DNA of 64,000 bases, taken from positions 71,589,053 through 71,653,052 of the forward strand of contig CM060732.1 of the NCBI GenBank assembly GCA_030704615.1, given 5' to 3'. Shown in pieces: positions 1-8,600 of this stretch (the first letter of the stretch is position 1; each line of letters begins with the position of its first letter). This stretch comes from Takakia lepidozioides (Eukaryota; Streptophyta; Takakiopsida; Takakiales; Takakiaceae). Made by a program: the position numbers and the translations under genes. The notes under the pieces were generated by a model. The model was not told the origin of the DNA. It was given only the letters and a program-made list of their open reading frames with translations, and made no database searches.

Positions 1-98
1 AGCAGACTCAGCACACGCATGAACAAGATCAGCATACAAACCAGCGGACTCAGCCGACTCAACAGACTCTAACGACTGAGCAGAGCCACTGTACTTAC

Positions 99-772
99 TT
101 GTGCATCTGTAGTAGAAAAGCCACTTCCTTGTCCGTCTCGAATGCCAATTTCCGGTCCTTGTTCATGAACACTTGGGACTTACTACCTTTCTTTGCTGGT
201 TTCTTTGTAGCACGTCCCTCACCAACTTCCTTAGTCTACTGGACGACAGTCCGCTTCTTTGCTTTCCCCTTACCCTGGGATGGAGCCACTGATGTGCCTG
301 GGTTGGATTCACCAGACTGACGAAGTGATGCGGTCGTGCTTCGCAACACAACAGTGTCTGCAGGTTTGTTCACACTTGCATGACCTGTCTTGGCAGCTTT
401 GCGGGTCACATGCGTTGAACTGATCCGTGCATCTGGCGGGGTGCTCAGAAGCAGATCTCTTGTGGTTCTAGAACTAGCGTTCACAACATGGGTGGGATGT
501 GGAATGTCTTGGGAGGGGAAGGGAGTCTCAAGCTCGTTGCCTCCAATACCCTGTTGGGACAGCAGACAACTGTCAATTCTGTGAAACAGTGAAGATGCAA
601 AAAAATGAAATAACAGACGCGAATGAGGGCAGGGCACAACCTTCACCGCCTCATTCGAAACAAGCACATGGGCAGACTGCTCCCCTGGTTGAACACCCAA
701 GGCTGGGACTGGTATGGGCAGAGGTGCTGTGTGTGTGTGTGTGTGAGGCATGTTGGCAGTCAGTCTATCCAT
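99..772 (-). pseudogene. Decayed coding exon, basic protein of unknown family
   Basis: A minus-strand frame runs from about 772 to a donor-like site at 98 (exon end CACAA followed by GTAAGTA). It is broken once by TAG at 236-238. The C-terminal part is Lys-rich and then reads KLAFETDKEVAFLLQMHK, which looks like real protein. I do not recognise the family; a transposon-encoded DNA-binding protein is one possibility given the surroundings. The upstream part is Ser/Thr/Pro-rich and low in information. Confidence 0.35.
728..745. repeat. (GT)n microsatellite
   Basis: Uninterrupted run of GT dinucleotides inside the decayed exon region. Confidence 0.9.
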
Positions 773-779
773 GCTCAGT

Positions 780-990
780 TTGCTGTTCAGTCTCCTTGTC
801 TGCCTGGCCAGTCTGCTCAGTCTGTTCCTTGGTCTTGACAGTCTGCTGTTCCTCGGTGTGGACAGTTCCGGCAGTCTGCTCTTCCTCGGTCTGGACAGTC
901 TGCTGTTATGGCAAGTGGACAGTCTGCTCTTCCTCGGTCTGGATAGTTTGTTGTTCCGGCATGTGGACAGTCTGCTCTTTTTTTATTTTT
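780..990. repeat. Degenerate short tandem repeat (Gln/Thr/Glu coding on minus strand)
   Basis: Repeats of a roughly 20-36 bp unit containing gacagtctgct and ttcctcggt. Read on the minus strand it gives QTEEEQTV-like peptides in a frame interrupted by stops. It lies just upstream of the decayed minus-strand exon and may once have been part of it. Confidence 0.55.
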
Positions 991-1000
991 TTTCATATGA

Positions 1001-1346
1001 TACTGGGTTAGGGTGTTTGCTTTTCTTTATGGTGCTGGGTTTGGATTGGCGGTTTTGGTTGTGGGTCTTGGGGTTAAAAGGATAAACGGTGTAATTAGGA
1101 TTCACCTACCTAAAATGTGGTTCAATCTGATAATTGCAAAGCGCTAGGTCTCAACAATTTTTTCCATGATGTGGGCATCCCGAAGATAGAACGTGAGGAA
1201 GGATTTATTGTCTTGGGCTCTAGCACCATAGGGATGCTCCGCCTTTGGTTACCAATTTTGAAAGCCCCGAGGCTGAGGCATAGGGTGTTTTTGCCAACGG
1301 TTTTTGAGAAATGAAAGTGTTGGTGGTGTGTGTTAATTAGGATGCG
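1001..1346. other. No gene seen
   Basis: T-rich stretch followed by sequence without a convincing frame, splice pattern or repeat. Confidence 0.5.
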
Positions 1347-3025
1347 ATGGTGAGGAAACATCGATCCGTCTCCCTCGAGGATGAGGAGGTAGTACCACAA
1401 ATCGATTGTGGCCCTAGAGCGACCATTTTTCGTGGCGAGGAGCCACCCATTGCACCTGATCCAATACAGGCTGCCGGGCACAATCGTAGAAGGGACCGGG
1501 GCCAAATTTCAGGTGATGCGGAGGATGTTGACACTCCGGGATTGAGTCGGGTGCACCGCAGATTGCCCCCTCGCGGGCCACCCCGTCCAACCACGTCCAC
1601 CTTTGACCCCCCTGAAAGGATTGAGTGTTGGTGCACTAAGTATTGGGAACGGATACCGCCGGACAGCACCAGACCACCGAGGCGGCGACCGCATGTTGTC
1701 GAAAAACATTACAAGAAGAACAAGATTACGGATGCGGCAAAGGTGAGTGTTTTTTCCACCCCTCTCATTAACATTCATTTAAGGTACATTTAGGTTTATC
1801 TAATAATATAGTATGATTGGTAAGCATACATGAATCAAAATTACGATATAAGTATTGATGCGTCGTTCACTACGCATATTGCATCCACGACTTGATGCCC
1901 AAGCTCGCAATCACATTGCACATGAGGCATTTCGCGCCGGTCTACTTGCAAAATTTGTGCCAGAGCATGTGCCCGATGTGACCAGTTGGTTCCCCCAGCA
2001 GCACGTAGATGAGATGCGTAGGGTCGAGGGGTATCGGAGGTGTCATAGGCATTATGGCCGGCGACGAGCAGCCCCCCCCTCCAGTTTCCTCAGGCGGTCC
2101 CCCTGATTGTGGCCTCCCCCCCCCCCCCCCCCCGTCTGTTTCTTTGCCTGATCCGGACGTTGTACCCCCGGCTGCACCTCCGACATTACATCCTCAATCA
2201 CCTCCACTTTCATCTCCTCCGCCAGCAGTACCACCTCCACCTCCACCTCCACGTGCATGTGCCCCTCGAACCCCTAGGAGGGGTCGGCTTCGCCCTAGGT
2301 TTCCTCCCCTTCGGCTTGGGCGGCCTGAGCCGAATCCTCGCCCCCGATGGGAAGCGCATAGGACTATGTTATTGAGGACCGTCCAACCTCGTTGTTAGGG
2401 GAATCATCTCGACCCTCCCACCCCCATCCGAGAAAATGTGGAGTTCGAGTATTGGGGGAGACGGTATGTTGTGAGAGCCGCTACAGACCCTGCTATGGGT
2501 CGGGGTTTATTCACGGTCAATGATATTGTGGTTCCTCCTCGGAGAAACAACATGGTGGACTTGTTTCTCTACTACGGTCCATACTATACCTCCGCGGAGT
2601 TCCGTACATTACGCCTCGAAGCCCCATACATCCTACCCTACATTTTGTGTGTCAACGGACAGGATGTACGTAGACGGGGGTTGTCTCCCATTGAAATCAG
2701 ATTTTGTGATGGTGACCCCGACATCTTCGACAATGTTGCTGGGCTAGTCAATAGTTCTTTTGGTCATCCTAGGAGAACCAATGTAGTATGGGACGAGCGA
2801 AGCGATGGGCATGAGAGCTTTTGTGGTCATACGTCAATATACTGTGAGAGGATGCACATGTTTGTGATGATATGTGCTAGTAGGACTATTAGGGCTGGTA
2901 GCGAACTATTTGCATCATACGAGTTTTCCCGGGATGATTGAGACCTCCGAATACAGCGTGAGTGGGATGTGTATGATAGAAATAGGGTTCCTTTGAGACA
3001 GGGATCGCGTAGAGGGGCATTGTAG
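1347..3025 (+). pseudogene. SET-domain protein gene, probably transposon-borne, decayed
   Basis: A first exon (1347-1742, basic, Pro/Arg-rich) ends at a good donor, AAG followed by GTGAGT. The main exon (about 1853-3025) encodes a Pro-rich segment and then a SET-like methyltransferase fold. SET hallmarks visible are AMGRGLFTVNDI (N-terminal GxG strand), GLVNSSFGHPRRTNVVW in the place of the NHxCxPN motif, and IRAGSELFASYEF as the post-NH strand and catalytic-Tyr motif. SET proteins transfer methyl groups from AdoMet to lysine, usually on histones. The frame is broken by TAG at 2396-2398 and TGA at 2939-2941. Beyond the TGA the frame continues sensibly to TAG at 3023-3025. An 18-C run at 2116-2133 probably caused a frameshift. 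The canonical Asn-His pair is replaced (NSS), so activity is doubtful even before the stops. Its position beside the CACTA transposase suggests it was cargo of that element; this is an inference. Confidence 0.6.
2116..2133. repeat. Homopolymer run of 18 C
   Basis: Uninterrupted C run in the Pro-rich part of the SET gene. The frame before it (1855 onwards) and after it differ, so its length may be polymorphic or misassembled. Confidence 0.85.
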
Positions 3026-3199
3026 ATATTCTCATGATGTACTTTGTATACATCCGATTAATCGATTGATGTAAAAAAATTTCTTTGTTGCTCGTGTGGG
3101 TTGCAACTTTGCATATGTGATCTAAACATACTTGTGCACATGTGGACCAAATATGAGCTTGAACCAAGTTGATTCAATGGGTCATTCTAGTGTTGAACG

Positions 3200-3387
3200 T
3201 GTCGTGCGCATACATATCGCTACACAACTACATCGCTGTCCAAAACCACACAACACATGTGCACACCACACACTAGTATACCACTAGTCCACCACTAGTC
3301 CAGCCACTAGTCCAACCACTAGGCTACAACTAGTCAGTCACTAGGCTGCCACTATGCTGCCCACTATGGCAGTCACTAGTCCACACA
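3200..3387 (-). repeat. Extra copy of the 176-bp LTR part at the outer left end of gypsy A
   Basis: Same sequence as 3718-3893 except for an additional 12-bp CACTAGTC-type unit, and in the same orientation. It sits between the 3' LTR and the target duplication, where a normal element would have none. Confidence 0.85.
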
Positions 3388-3388
3388 A

Positions 3389-3893
3389 TGATAAAGAAGA
3401 AGAATACAAGCACAAGCTCATGCGAGCTCACAAAGCTGAAGCATAAACTCATGCATATATAACCTCATCACTCAAATACAAGTCAAGCCAAGTGCACCCC
3501 ACGCCATGGGGAATCCACACTATGGCGCCATAGCTAGGCGCGGTGAGGCTCAACTCGAGAAAGATGAGCCTCCCGCGCTTGCCGTGAAGATAACCACTCC
3601 AGGGCCTAAATCTGCCTGGACCCCTGGATTGACACTTGGGCCAATCCCAAATGTCAATATGTAAAAGCTAGCTGTTTCCTAGCTAGTTTCACACTAGTGG
3701 TAAAATAACTTGACAGCTGTCGTGCGCATACATATCGCTACACAACTACATCGCTGTCCAAAACCACACAACACATGTGCACACCACACACTAGTATACC
3801 ACTAGTCCACCACTAGTCCAACCACTAGGCTACAACTAGTCAGTCACTAGGCTGCCACTATGCTGCCCACTATGGCAGTCACTAGTCCACACA
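3389..3893 (-). repeat. Gypsy A 3' LTR as defined by the polypurine tract
   Basis: In element orientation it starts TGTGTGGACTAG right after the purine tract and ends TTTATCA. It is made of a 176-bp part (3893-3718) rich in CACTAG motifs, the dinucleotide GC, and the 327-bp segment shared with the right end. The internal junction GACAGCTGTC is a perfect palindrome. Confidence 0.7.
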
Positions 3894-3894
3894 A

Positions 3895-3904
3895 TCGCCC
3901 CCCT
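3895..3904 (-). promoter_or_regulatory. Polypurine tract of gypsy A
   Basis: In element sense AGGGGGGCGA immediately precedes T-TGTGTGG, the start of the 3' LTR. This is the expected place for the plus-strand primer. A single C interrupts the purines. Confidence 0.6.
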
Positions 3905-4153
3905 AGCTGGTGCTTAGGTCCCTCTAAGTCTAGGTAGCCACACGATGTGATAGTGACCATAGCCTCACTAAGTCCTCCACCACTATCCCTACTACACTCA
4001 AACTCGATAGATCAAGAGGCCGGGTGCAAGAGTTGCCCCATCGTTAGTCGCCGTCTTGCAACCTGTGAACTTGAGCTTGGGATCTCATGTATTGACTCCT
4101 ATGAGCTTGGCCTCCCATGTCTTGTTAGCTGCCTCCAGTCATGTCCACTGCCA

Positions 4154-7100
4154 CTATCCCAAGCAGTGTGGACACAACCAATCTCTGTCAGGAACCTTCT
4201 CAAGAGGTGGTGTCACGCATCCCATATGCCAACCCCTTGAACATCGATCACACACCAGCATGGTGGCTGCCCCTTTGGCAGACCCACAGAGCATGCACCT
4301 CAAACCTGCAGGTACCACTGCCAAGTTTGGGTCAACTCTGCCATCGACATTGGGAAGGTGACATGGCGCACAATTACGCACATGGTCCTTCCAAGTCATG
4401 CCATCCCGACCCTCCAAGATCAGGACCCCTGAGGGCAACACCTCTCGAACCCTCATAATAACACGCCCTGCAGTAACATCCAGAGTCGTAAGAGCAGTCT
4501 GCTGCAAATAAACATAGTCACCAGGGCTAAACCTCCGAACCCCAGGACGATATCCTCCACCACGTATAGTGGCATACCTCAACGTATCACGGTGCTGTGC
4601 AATGGCAAGGTTCTCAAAAGCCATGGGCATGACTTTCTTGAACAACTCTGCACGCTGATTACATGCACGTACCCACACGTCCGGATCGTCAAGGTTAAGG
4701 ACTTGAGCAGTGTCCCTACGAATGGCTGCAGGCAAATCCGGCTCTCGGCCAAAGAGAAGGAAATATGGTGAGAAGGAGGCAAGTGATGCTTGTTTGCTGA
4801 ACCTGTAGCCCATGGCTAACCAAGGAACCTGAAGATCCCAATCTCCTAGGTGTCCCTTCTGCAAGCCATACTTGCGCAAACCCCTCTTCACCGTCTGAAC
4901 AACTCTCTCTGCTAAGCCATCGGCCTCAGGATGATCCCGAGAAGTGGTGCGGTGGTCTATCAAGGCTTTATCACACAAAGCCTGAAACTCCCCCAAGAAC
5001 TCTCTCCTTTGGTCCGTGAGTACCTCAGCTGGAGCACCAAATCGGCTAAGCACACGATCCAAGAATGCATACGCAGCCCCCTCACTAGCCTTGTCAGGCA
5101 ATGGAACCAACTCAATCCACTTGGAGAAGTGCTCCACCATCACCAACACATATCTGTGGTGGCGCATAGTCAGTAGCAACGGTCCTGCGAAGTCAAGACT
5201 CCACCTGTAGCCCAATCCCATGATTGGTAAAGGATGCAACTGTGGTGTAGGGGCGTTGAATGAAGCACGCACCCTGTCACACACCATGCACCTAGCCACG
5301 AACTGTTGCACCTCTGTATGCATACCACGCCACCAATACTGCCCCTGCAGTAAACTGTGAGTGCGTCGCACTCCAAAATGCCCCAACTCCTCATGGGCAT
5401 GCCGCACTAACCGTGCACGCTGTGTGGGGTGAGGCACAATCCTTACCCGACCATCCTCCCACACTCGAAGTAGGTGTATCCCCTCCCACTTGAACCTCTT
5501 GGCTCGTTGCAGGATCCGATCCCTCTCCCTGGCAGTCACAATGGCTGCTGTGTCTCCCGTGCGGAGGTAGTCCAACACAGCCGAATCCTCATCATCACTA
5601 GCCTCAGGGTCCTCAGACACTCCATCTACAGTCATCCCTGTTGTAGGTCCAATCTGACCTCCCGATGCCAAGATACACAAAAATGCAGATGCGTGCCATC
5701 CCGGCACCATCTCCTCGTCCGTCTCACCATGCCACCGAGCTCCAGTGTCATCCTGCTGGCTCATGCATGGATTGCGACTCAATCCATCCGCATCCCGATT
5801 GACCAAACCCGGTCGATGCACAACCTGAAAGTCATACTCCTGGAGTATAAGTGCCCACCGTGCAAGCTTCCCCGTAAGCTTGTCTGACTCCATCAACCAC
5901 TTGAGTGGCTGGTGATCCGTGACAAGGGTGAAAAGATTGCCGTATAGATAGCACCTGAAGTGTGCCACGGCCCACACTGCAGCTAAGCACTCTCCCTCAT
6001 ATGAGCTGTACTTAGCCTCTGCAGCGTTGTTCGAGCGGCTAGCGTAAGCCACTACGAACTCTCTTCCCTCATCATCCACCTGTGTGAGTACCGCTCCAAG
6101 CCCCAGCATGCTCCAATCCGTATGCAGCTGAAAGGGACGCCCCCTGATAGGTCGTCTCAAGATAGGCGCCGAGGTCAACCTCGCCTTGAGCTCTTGAAAA
6201 GCTCGTTCCTGCTCATCTTCCCACTGCCACTCCTGGTCCACCTTGGTCAGCTTGGTTAGAGCCTTTGCAATGGTACTAAATCCCTTGACAAACCGTCTAT
6301 AATAGTTTGCCAACCCCATGAAAGCTCGAACTCGGCTCACATCCGTGGGGCGTGGAATTTGTGCAATGGCCTCTACCTTAGTCTGCTGTACCCCCAATCC
6401 TCCAGGATATATCATGTGACCCAGATACTCAATCTGGTTGTGGAAAAACTTGCACTTCCCCGGATGCAACTTCAATCCGTGCGCTCTCAAGCGCTCCAAT
6501 ACCACCTGAAGGTGTCTCTCATGCTCCTCCATCGTAACACTAAAGATGATGATGTCATCTATGTAGCACCGAGCAAAGTCCACCCCTGCTAGAATCTTAT
6601 CCATGACTCTCTGAAACTCTGCAGGAGCATTCTTAAGCCCAAATGGTAAGAACCGCCACTGATATAGGCAATCCTTGCCGTGCTCATTGATCCCCCAGAA
6701 TGCCGTCTTCTGCTTGTCCGCCTCCTTGATTGGCAACTGGTGATATCCGGATCGTAAATCCAAAGTGCTAAAGGCCTTAGCATGCCCGATGGCATCAAAG
6801 ATCTCCTCTGGTGTTGGCATGGCATACTTATCGGACTTGGTCTGACGATTTACAGGCCGGTAATCACCGCACATACGTCTCTTCGTCCAATTGCCATAGA
6901 CATCCTTCTTGGCTGGCATCACTGTGGCTGAAGCATACTCTCCACCAGAGAGCTCCACCAAACCTGCCTCCCAGAGATCTTGAGTCCTCATCTGAATCAA
7001 AGACCTCTCCATGTCAATGTATCTATAGGGTCTCCGAAAGATTGGCGTGTCAGTGGCCAACTCAATACGGATCTCTTGACCCTTCAGTGCTCCCAAGTCC

Positions 7101-7264
7101 TTCAAACTGAAGGCAAAGCAATTCCTGTAAGCCCTCAGGAACCGCCGTATACGTCGTCTCTCTCCTCCGGTGACAATGGGTCCAATGTCAGGCTCCCAAT
7201 TGTCCTCCGTAACTGCAACCTTAAGTCCAGTGGGCTTAGAGGTAGAGGACGCGTCCAGTGGTTG
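4154..7264 (-). CDS. Gypsy A pol: RT, RNase H, integrase, PHD finger
   Basis: An uninterrupted frame of about 1,036 codons from the UAG to the stop. RT shows the CGDYRPVNRQT and [12 protein letters not shown] blocks, FGLKNAPAEFQRVMD, and the catalytic CYIDDIIIF. RNase H shows QLHTDWSMLGLGAVL and VTDHQPLKWL. Integrase has an HHCC zinc site (HAHEELGHFG..CMVCDRV) and a DDE core (SLDFAG, EVLTDQRREF, HPEADGLAERVVQT). A C-terminal segment with the GDYVYLQQT strand precedes a PHD finger. RT copies the RNA to cDNA, RNase H degrades the template and integrase inserts the cDNA. The frame is intact from end to end in this copy. There is no chromodomain; the PHD finger takes its position. Confidence 0.95.
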   Translation of the reverse strand, partial: QPLDASSTSKPTGLKVAVTEDNWEPDIGPIVTGGERRRIRRFLRAYRNCFAFSLKDLGALKGQEIRIELATDTPIFRRPYRYIDMERSLIQMRTQDLWEAGLVELSGGEYASATVMPAKKDVYGNWTKRRMCGDYRPVNRQTKSDKYAMPTPEEIFDAIGHAKAFSTLDLRSGYHQLPIKEADKQKTAFWGINEHGKDCLYQWRFLPFGLKNAPAEFQRVMDKILAGVDFARCYIDDIIIFSVTMEEHERHLQVVLERLRAHGLKLHPGKCKFFHNQIEYLGHMIYPGGLGVQQTKVEAIAQIPRPTDVSRVRAFMGLANYYRRFVKGFSTIAKALTKLTKVDQEWQWEDEQERAFQELKARLTSAPILRRPIRGRPFQLHTDWSMLGLGAVLTQVDDEGREFVVAYASRSNNAAEAKYSSYEGECLAAVWAVAHFRCYLYGNLFTLVTDHQPLKWLMESDKLTGKLARWALILQEYDFQVVHRPGLVNRDADGLSRNPCMSQQDDTGARWHGETDEEMVPGWHASAFLCILASGGQIGPTTGMTVDGVSEDPEASDDEDSAVLDYLRTGDTAAIVTARERDRILQRAKRFKWEGIHLLRVWEDGRVRIVPHPTQRARLVRHAHEELGHFGVRRTHSLLQGQYWWRGMHTEVQQFVARCMVCDRVRASFNAPTPQLHPLPIMGLGYRWSLDFAGPLLLTMRHHRYVLVMVEHFSKWIELVPLPDKASEGAAYAFLDRVLSRFGAPAEVLTDQRREFLGEFQALCDKALIDHRTTSRDHPEADGLAERVVQTVKRGLRKYGLQKGHLGDWDLQVPWLAMGYRFSKQASLASFSPYFLLFGREPDLPAAIRRDTAQVLNLDDPDVWVRACNQRAELFKKVMPMAFENLAIAQHRDTLRYATIRGGGYRPGVRRFSPGDYVYLQQTALTTLDVTAGRVIMRVREVLPSGVLILEGRDGMTWKDHVRNCAPCHLPNVDGRVDPNLAVVPAGLRCMLCGSAKGAATMLVCDRCSRGWHMGCVTPPLEKVPDRDWLCPHCLG
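4157..4300 (-). CDS. PHD finger at the C-terminus of gypsy A pol
   Basis: The C4HC3 pattern is complete: CMLCG, then LVCDRCSRGWHMGC, then DWLCPHC, with the conserved Trp two residues before the last Cys pair. PHD fingers read histone H3 tail states. In gypsy B the same residues are kept (CMLCGHARG, VCDRCLRGWHKGC, DWLCPYC) although the copies differ elsewhere. By position it could guide integration to a chromatin state, as chromodomains do in chromoviruses. That role is inferred. This interval is part of the pol frame listed separately. Confidence 0.88.
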
Positions 7265-7267
7265 CTA
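7259..7267 (-). promoter_or_regulatory. UAG codon in a leaky-termination context between methyltransferase and RT
   Basis: The frame reads ACA UAG CAA CCA. UAG followed by CAR-YYA is the TMV-type readthrough context. RT follows in the same frame with no other start needed. The same UAG-CAA-CCA occurs at the equivalent place in gypsy B (16624-16632). Readthrough would place RT, integrase and the PHD finger on a minor long product. This is inferred, not shown. Confidence 0.55.
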
Positions 7268-8600
7268 TGTTGCAACCTCTTGAGCAGTACTCCCTGCCTG
7301 CTCAGTCAATGACAAGGCCTCATCCTGCCCCATCATCTCATCCTTGAGGACCTCCTCAACCCGAGAAGAATCCCCAACCTCATCCATCACAGCCGCCTTG
7401 GCTGCCAACTCCCTCTGAACCTCGAGCACCTCCCACGTGTGCCATGGATGCATGCACCCCGTGGTCCTCACATGCTCGCCCCCACTCACTGCCTGTACCG
7501 TCTCGGTAGGCAGAGAGACCATTGAGGGAAGTGTACTCCGCACTCTGCGTTGCTCAGCCAGAGCCAAGCTGATAATCCAGGTCAAGCAATTGAGATCCAT
7601 TGCTTGCCCCAACACTTGACGACGTGATGCCTCAGAAAGAGACGACACCGCCGTGGTACCAGTGGTAAAACCCATTGCCCGCTCACGCTCGTCAGCATTA
7701 GGCTCCACTAACTGCTGCAACTGAGCATCCCACAGGAGGCCAGGTCCACTATCCCGGAAAGCATGCGATCCTGGGAAGCTGAGCAGTGTAGGTAATGCTG
7801 CTCGTGGTTGACCCACCTTGTTGACCACTGCCAAAGGCGAACGGTCATCGTGTCTCACACGTTGAGACTGCCTCCCTGTGTCCAGAATGTTATCCACTGT
7901 GAGATGTGCTGGCCGCTGCACCCCATCAAATGCACGCTTGAGCAGTGCGGGTGGCATCAAGTTAGTCCACCATAGCCGTGGACGATGAGCCCGTGACCCC
8001 ACTGTAGCTGCATCTAGCAACACTGCTGACCCAAGCCACGACCGGACTTGATGCACACTGGCCATCACCCTGGCCCAAGAATCGCCCATCAGTGGCACAT
8101 TCTCCAAGATGTATGCTGGAGATACAGCTTGATGAAGCTGCAAGTGGCGCAAAACCCGCACCATCTCCCAAAACAGACCCGACCTCGAGTCTCGCAATCC
8201 ATTGCCATGCCCGGCTGATGAATGCCCTTGGCAGGGCCAACCTGCCACTACCAGATCAATGGAGCCAACCCGCTCCAAATCCTGCGCCCCCAGCAACGAA
8301 ATGTCTCCTGGCAAGGCCTGCTGATATCCACGAATTGCAGACACCGACAACAACTCAGGGTATCGCTGCACCAACTGAGCAACATGGCGAAGTGAAACGC
8401 GTCATGCAGTCTCATCCCTCTCCACATACAGGTAACGCCGAACTCGTAAACCTGCTTGTAACACAGCAGCCAATCCGGTGCTGATCCCGCCAAACAAGTC
8501 CAGAAGACAAATGCCTTCATCCGGATACTGCCACACAATAGGTGTGGTGTCCAATGGAGACAATTGAGGTGGTCTGGTGCAATCCCCACACTCTCTCCTC
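7265..8600 (-). CDS. DNMT3-like C5 DNA methyltransferase domain of gypsy A
   Basis: Predicted to transfer a methyl group from AdoMet to C5 of cytosine. Motifs appear in family order: motif I LDLFGGISTGLAAVLQAG (AdoMet binding, about 8500), motif II YLYVERD, motif IV DLVVAGWPCQGHSSAG with the catalytic Pro-Cys (about 8235), motif VI ILENVPL with the Glu (about 8095), motif VIII RAHRPRLWWTN (about 7975), and a C-terminal block ERAMGFTTGTT..RRQVLGQAM that resembles the DNMT3/DRM end rather than bacterial or DNMT1 enzymes. The spacing between VIII and the last block leaves a short target-recognition region, as in DNMT3. A single TGA at 8402-8404 lies between motifs II and IV, so this copy is interrupted. 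A linker of about 60 residues, acidic and probably helical, follows and ends at the UAG at 7265. It lies between protease and RT in the polyprotein. All catalytic motifs are otherwise present. Confidence 0.88.

Noticed and set aside
499-1085. Plus-strand Leu/Ser/Val-rich frames (DSLLFLG repeats) as a membrane protein
   Set aside because: Composition comes from the short tandem repeat, and the opposite strand gives a better coding pattern with a splice donor.
4141-7312. Plus-strand frames across the gypsy A pol region
   Set aside because: They are antisense shadows of the RT/integrase frame and have no domain content.
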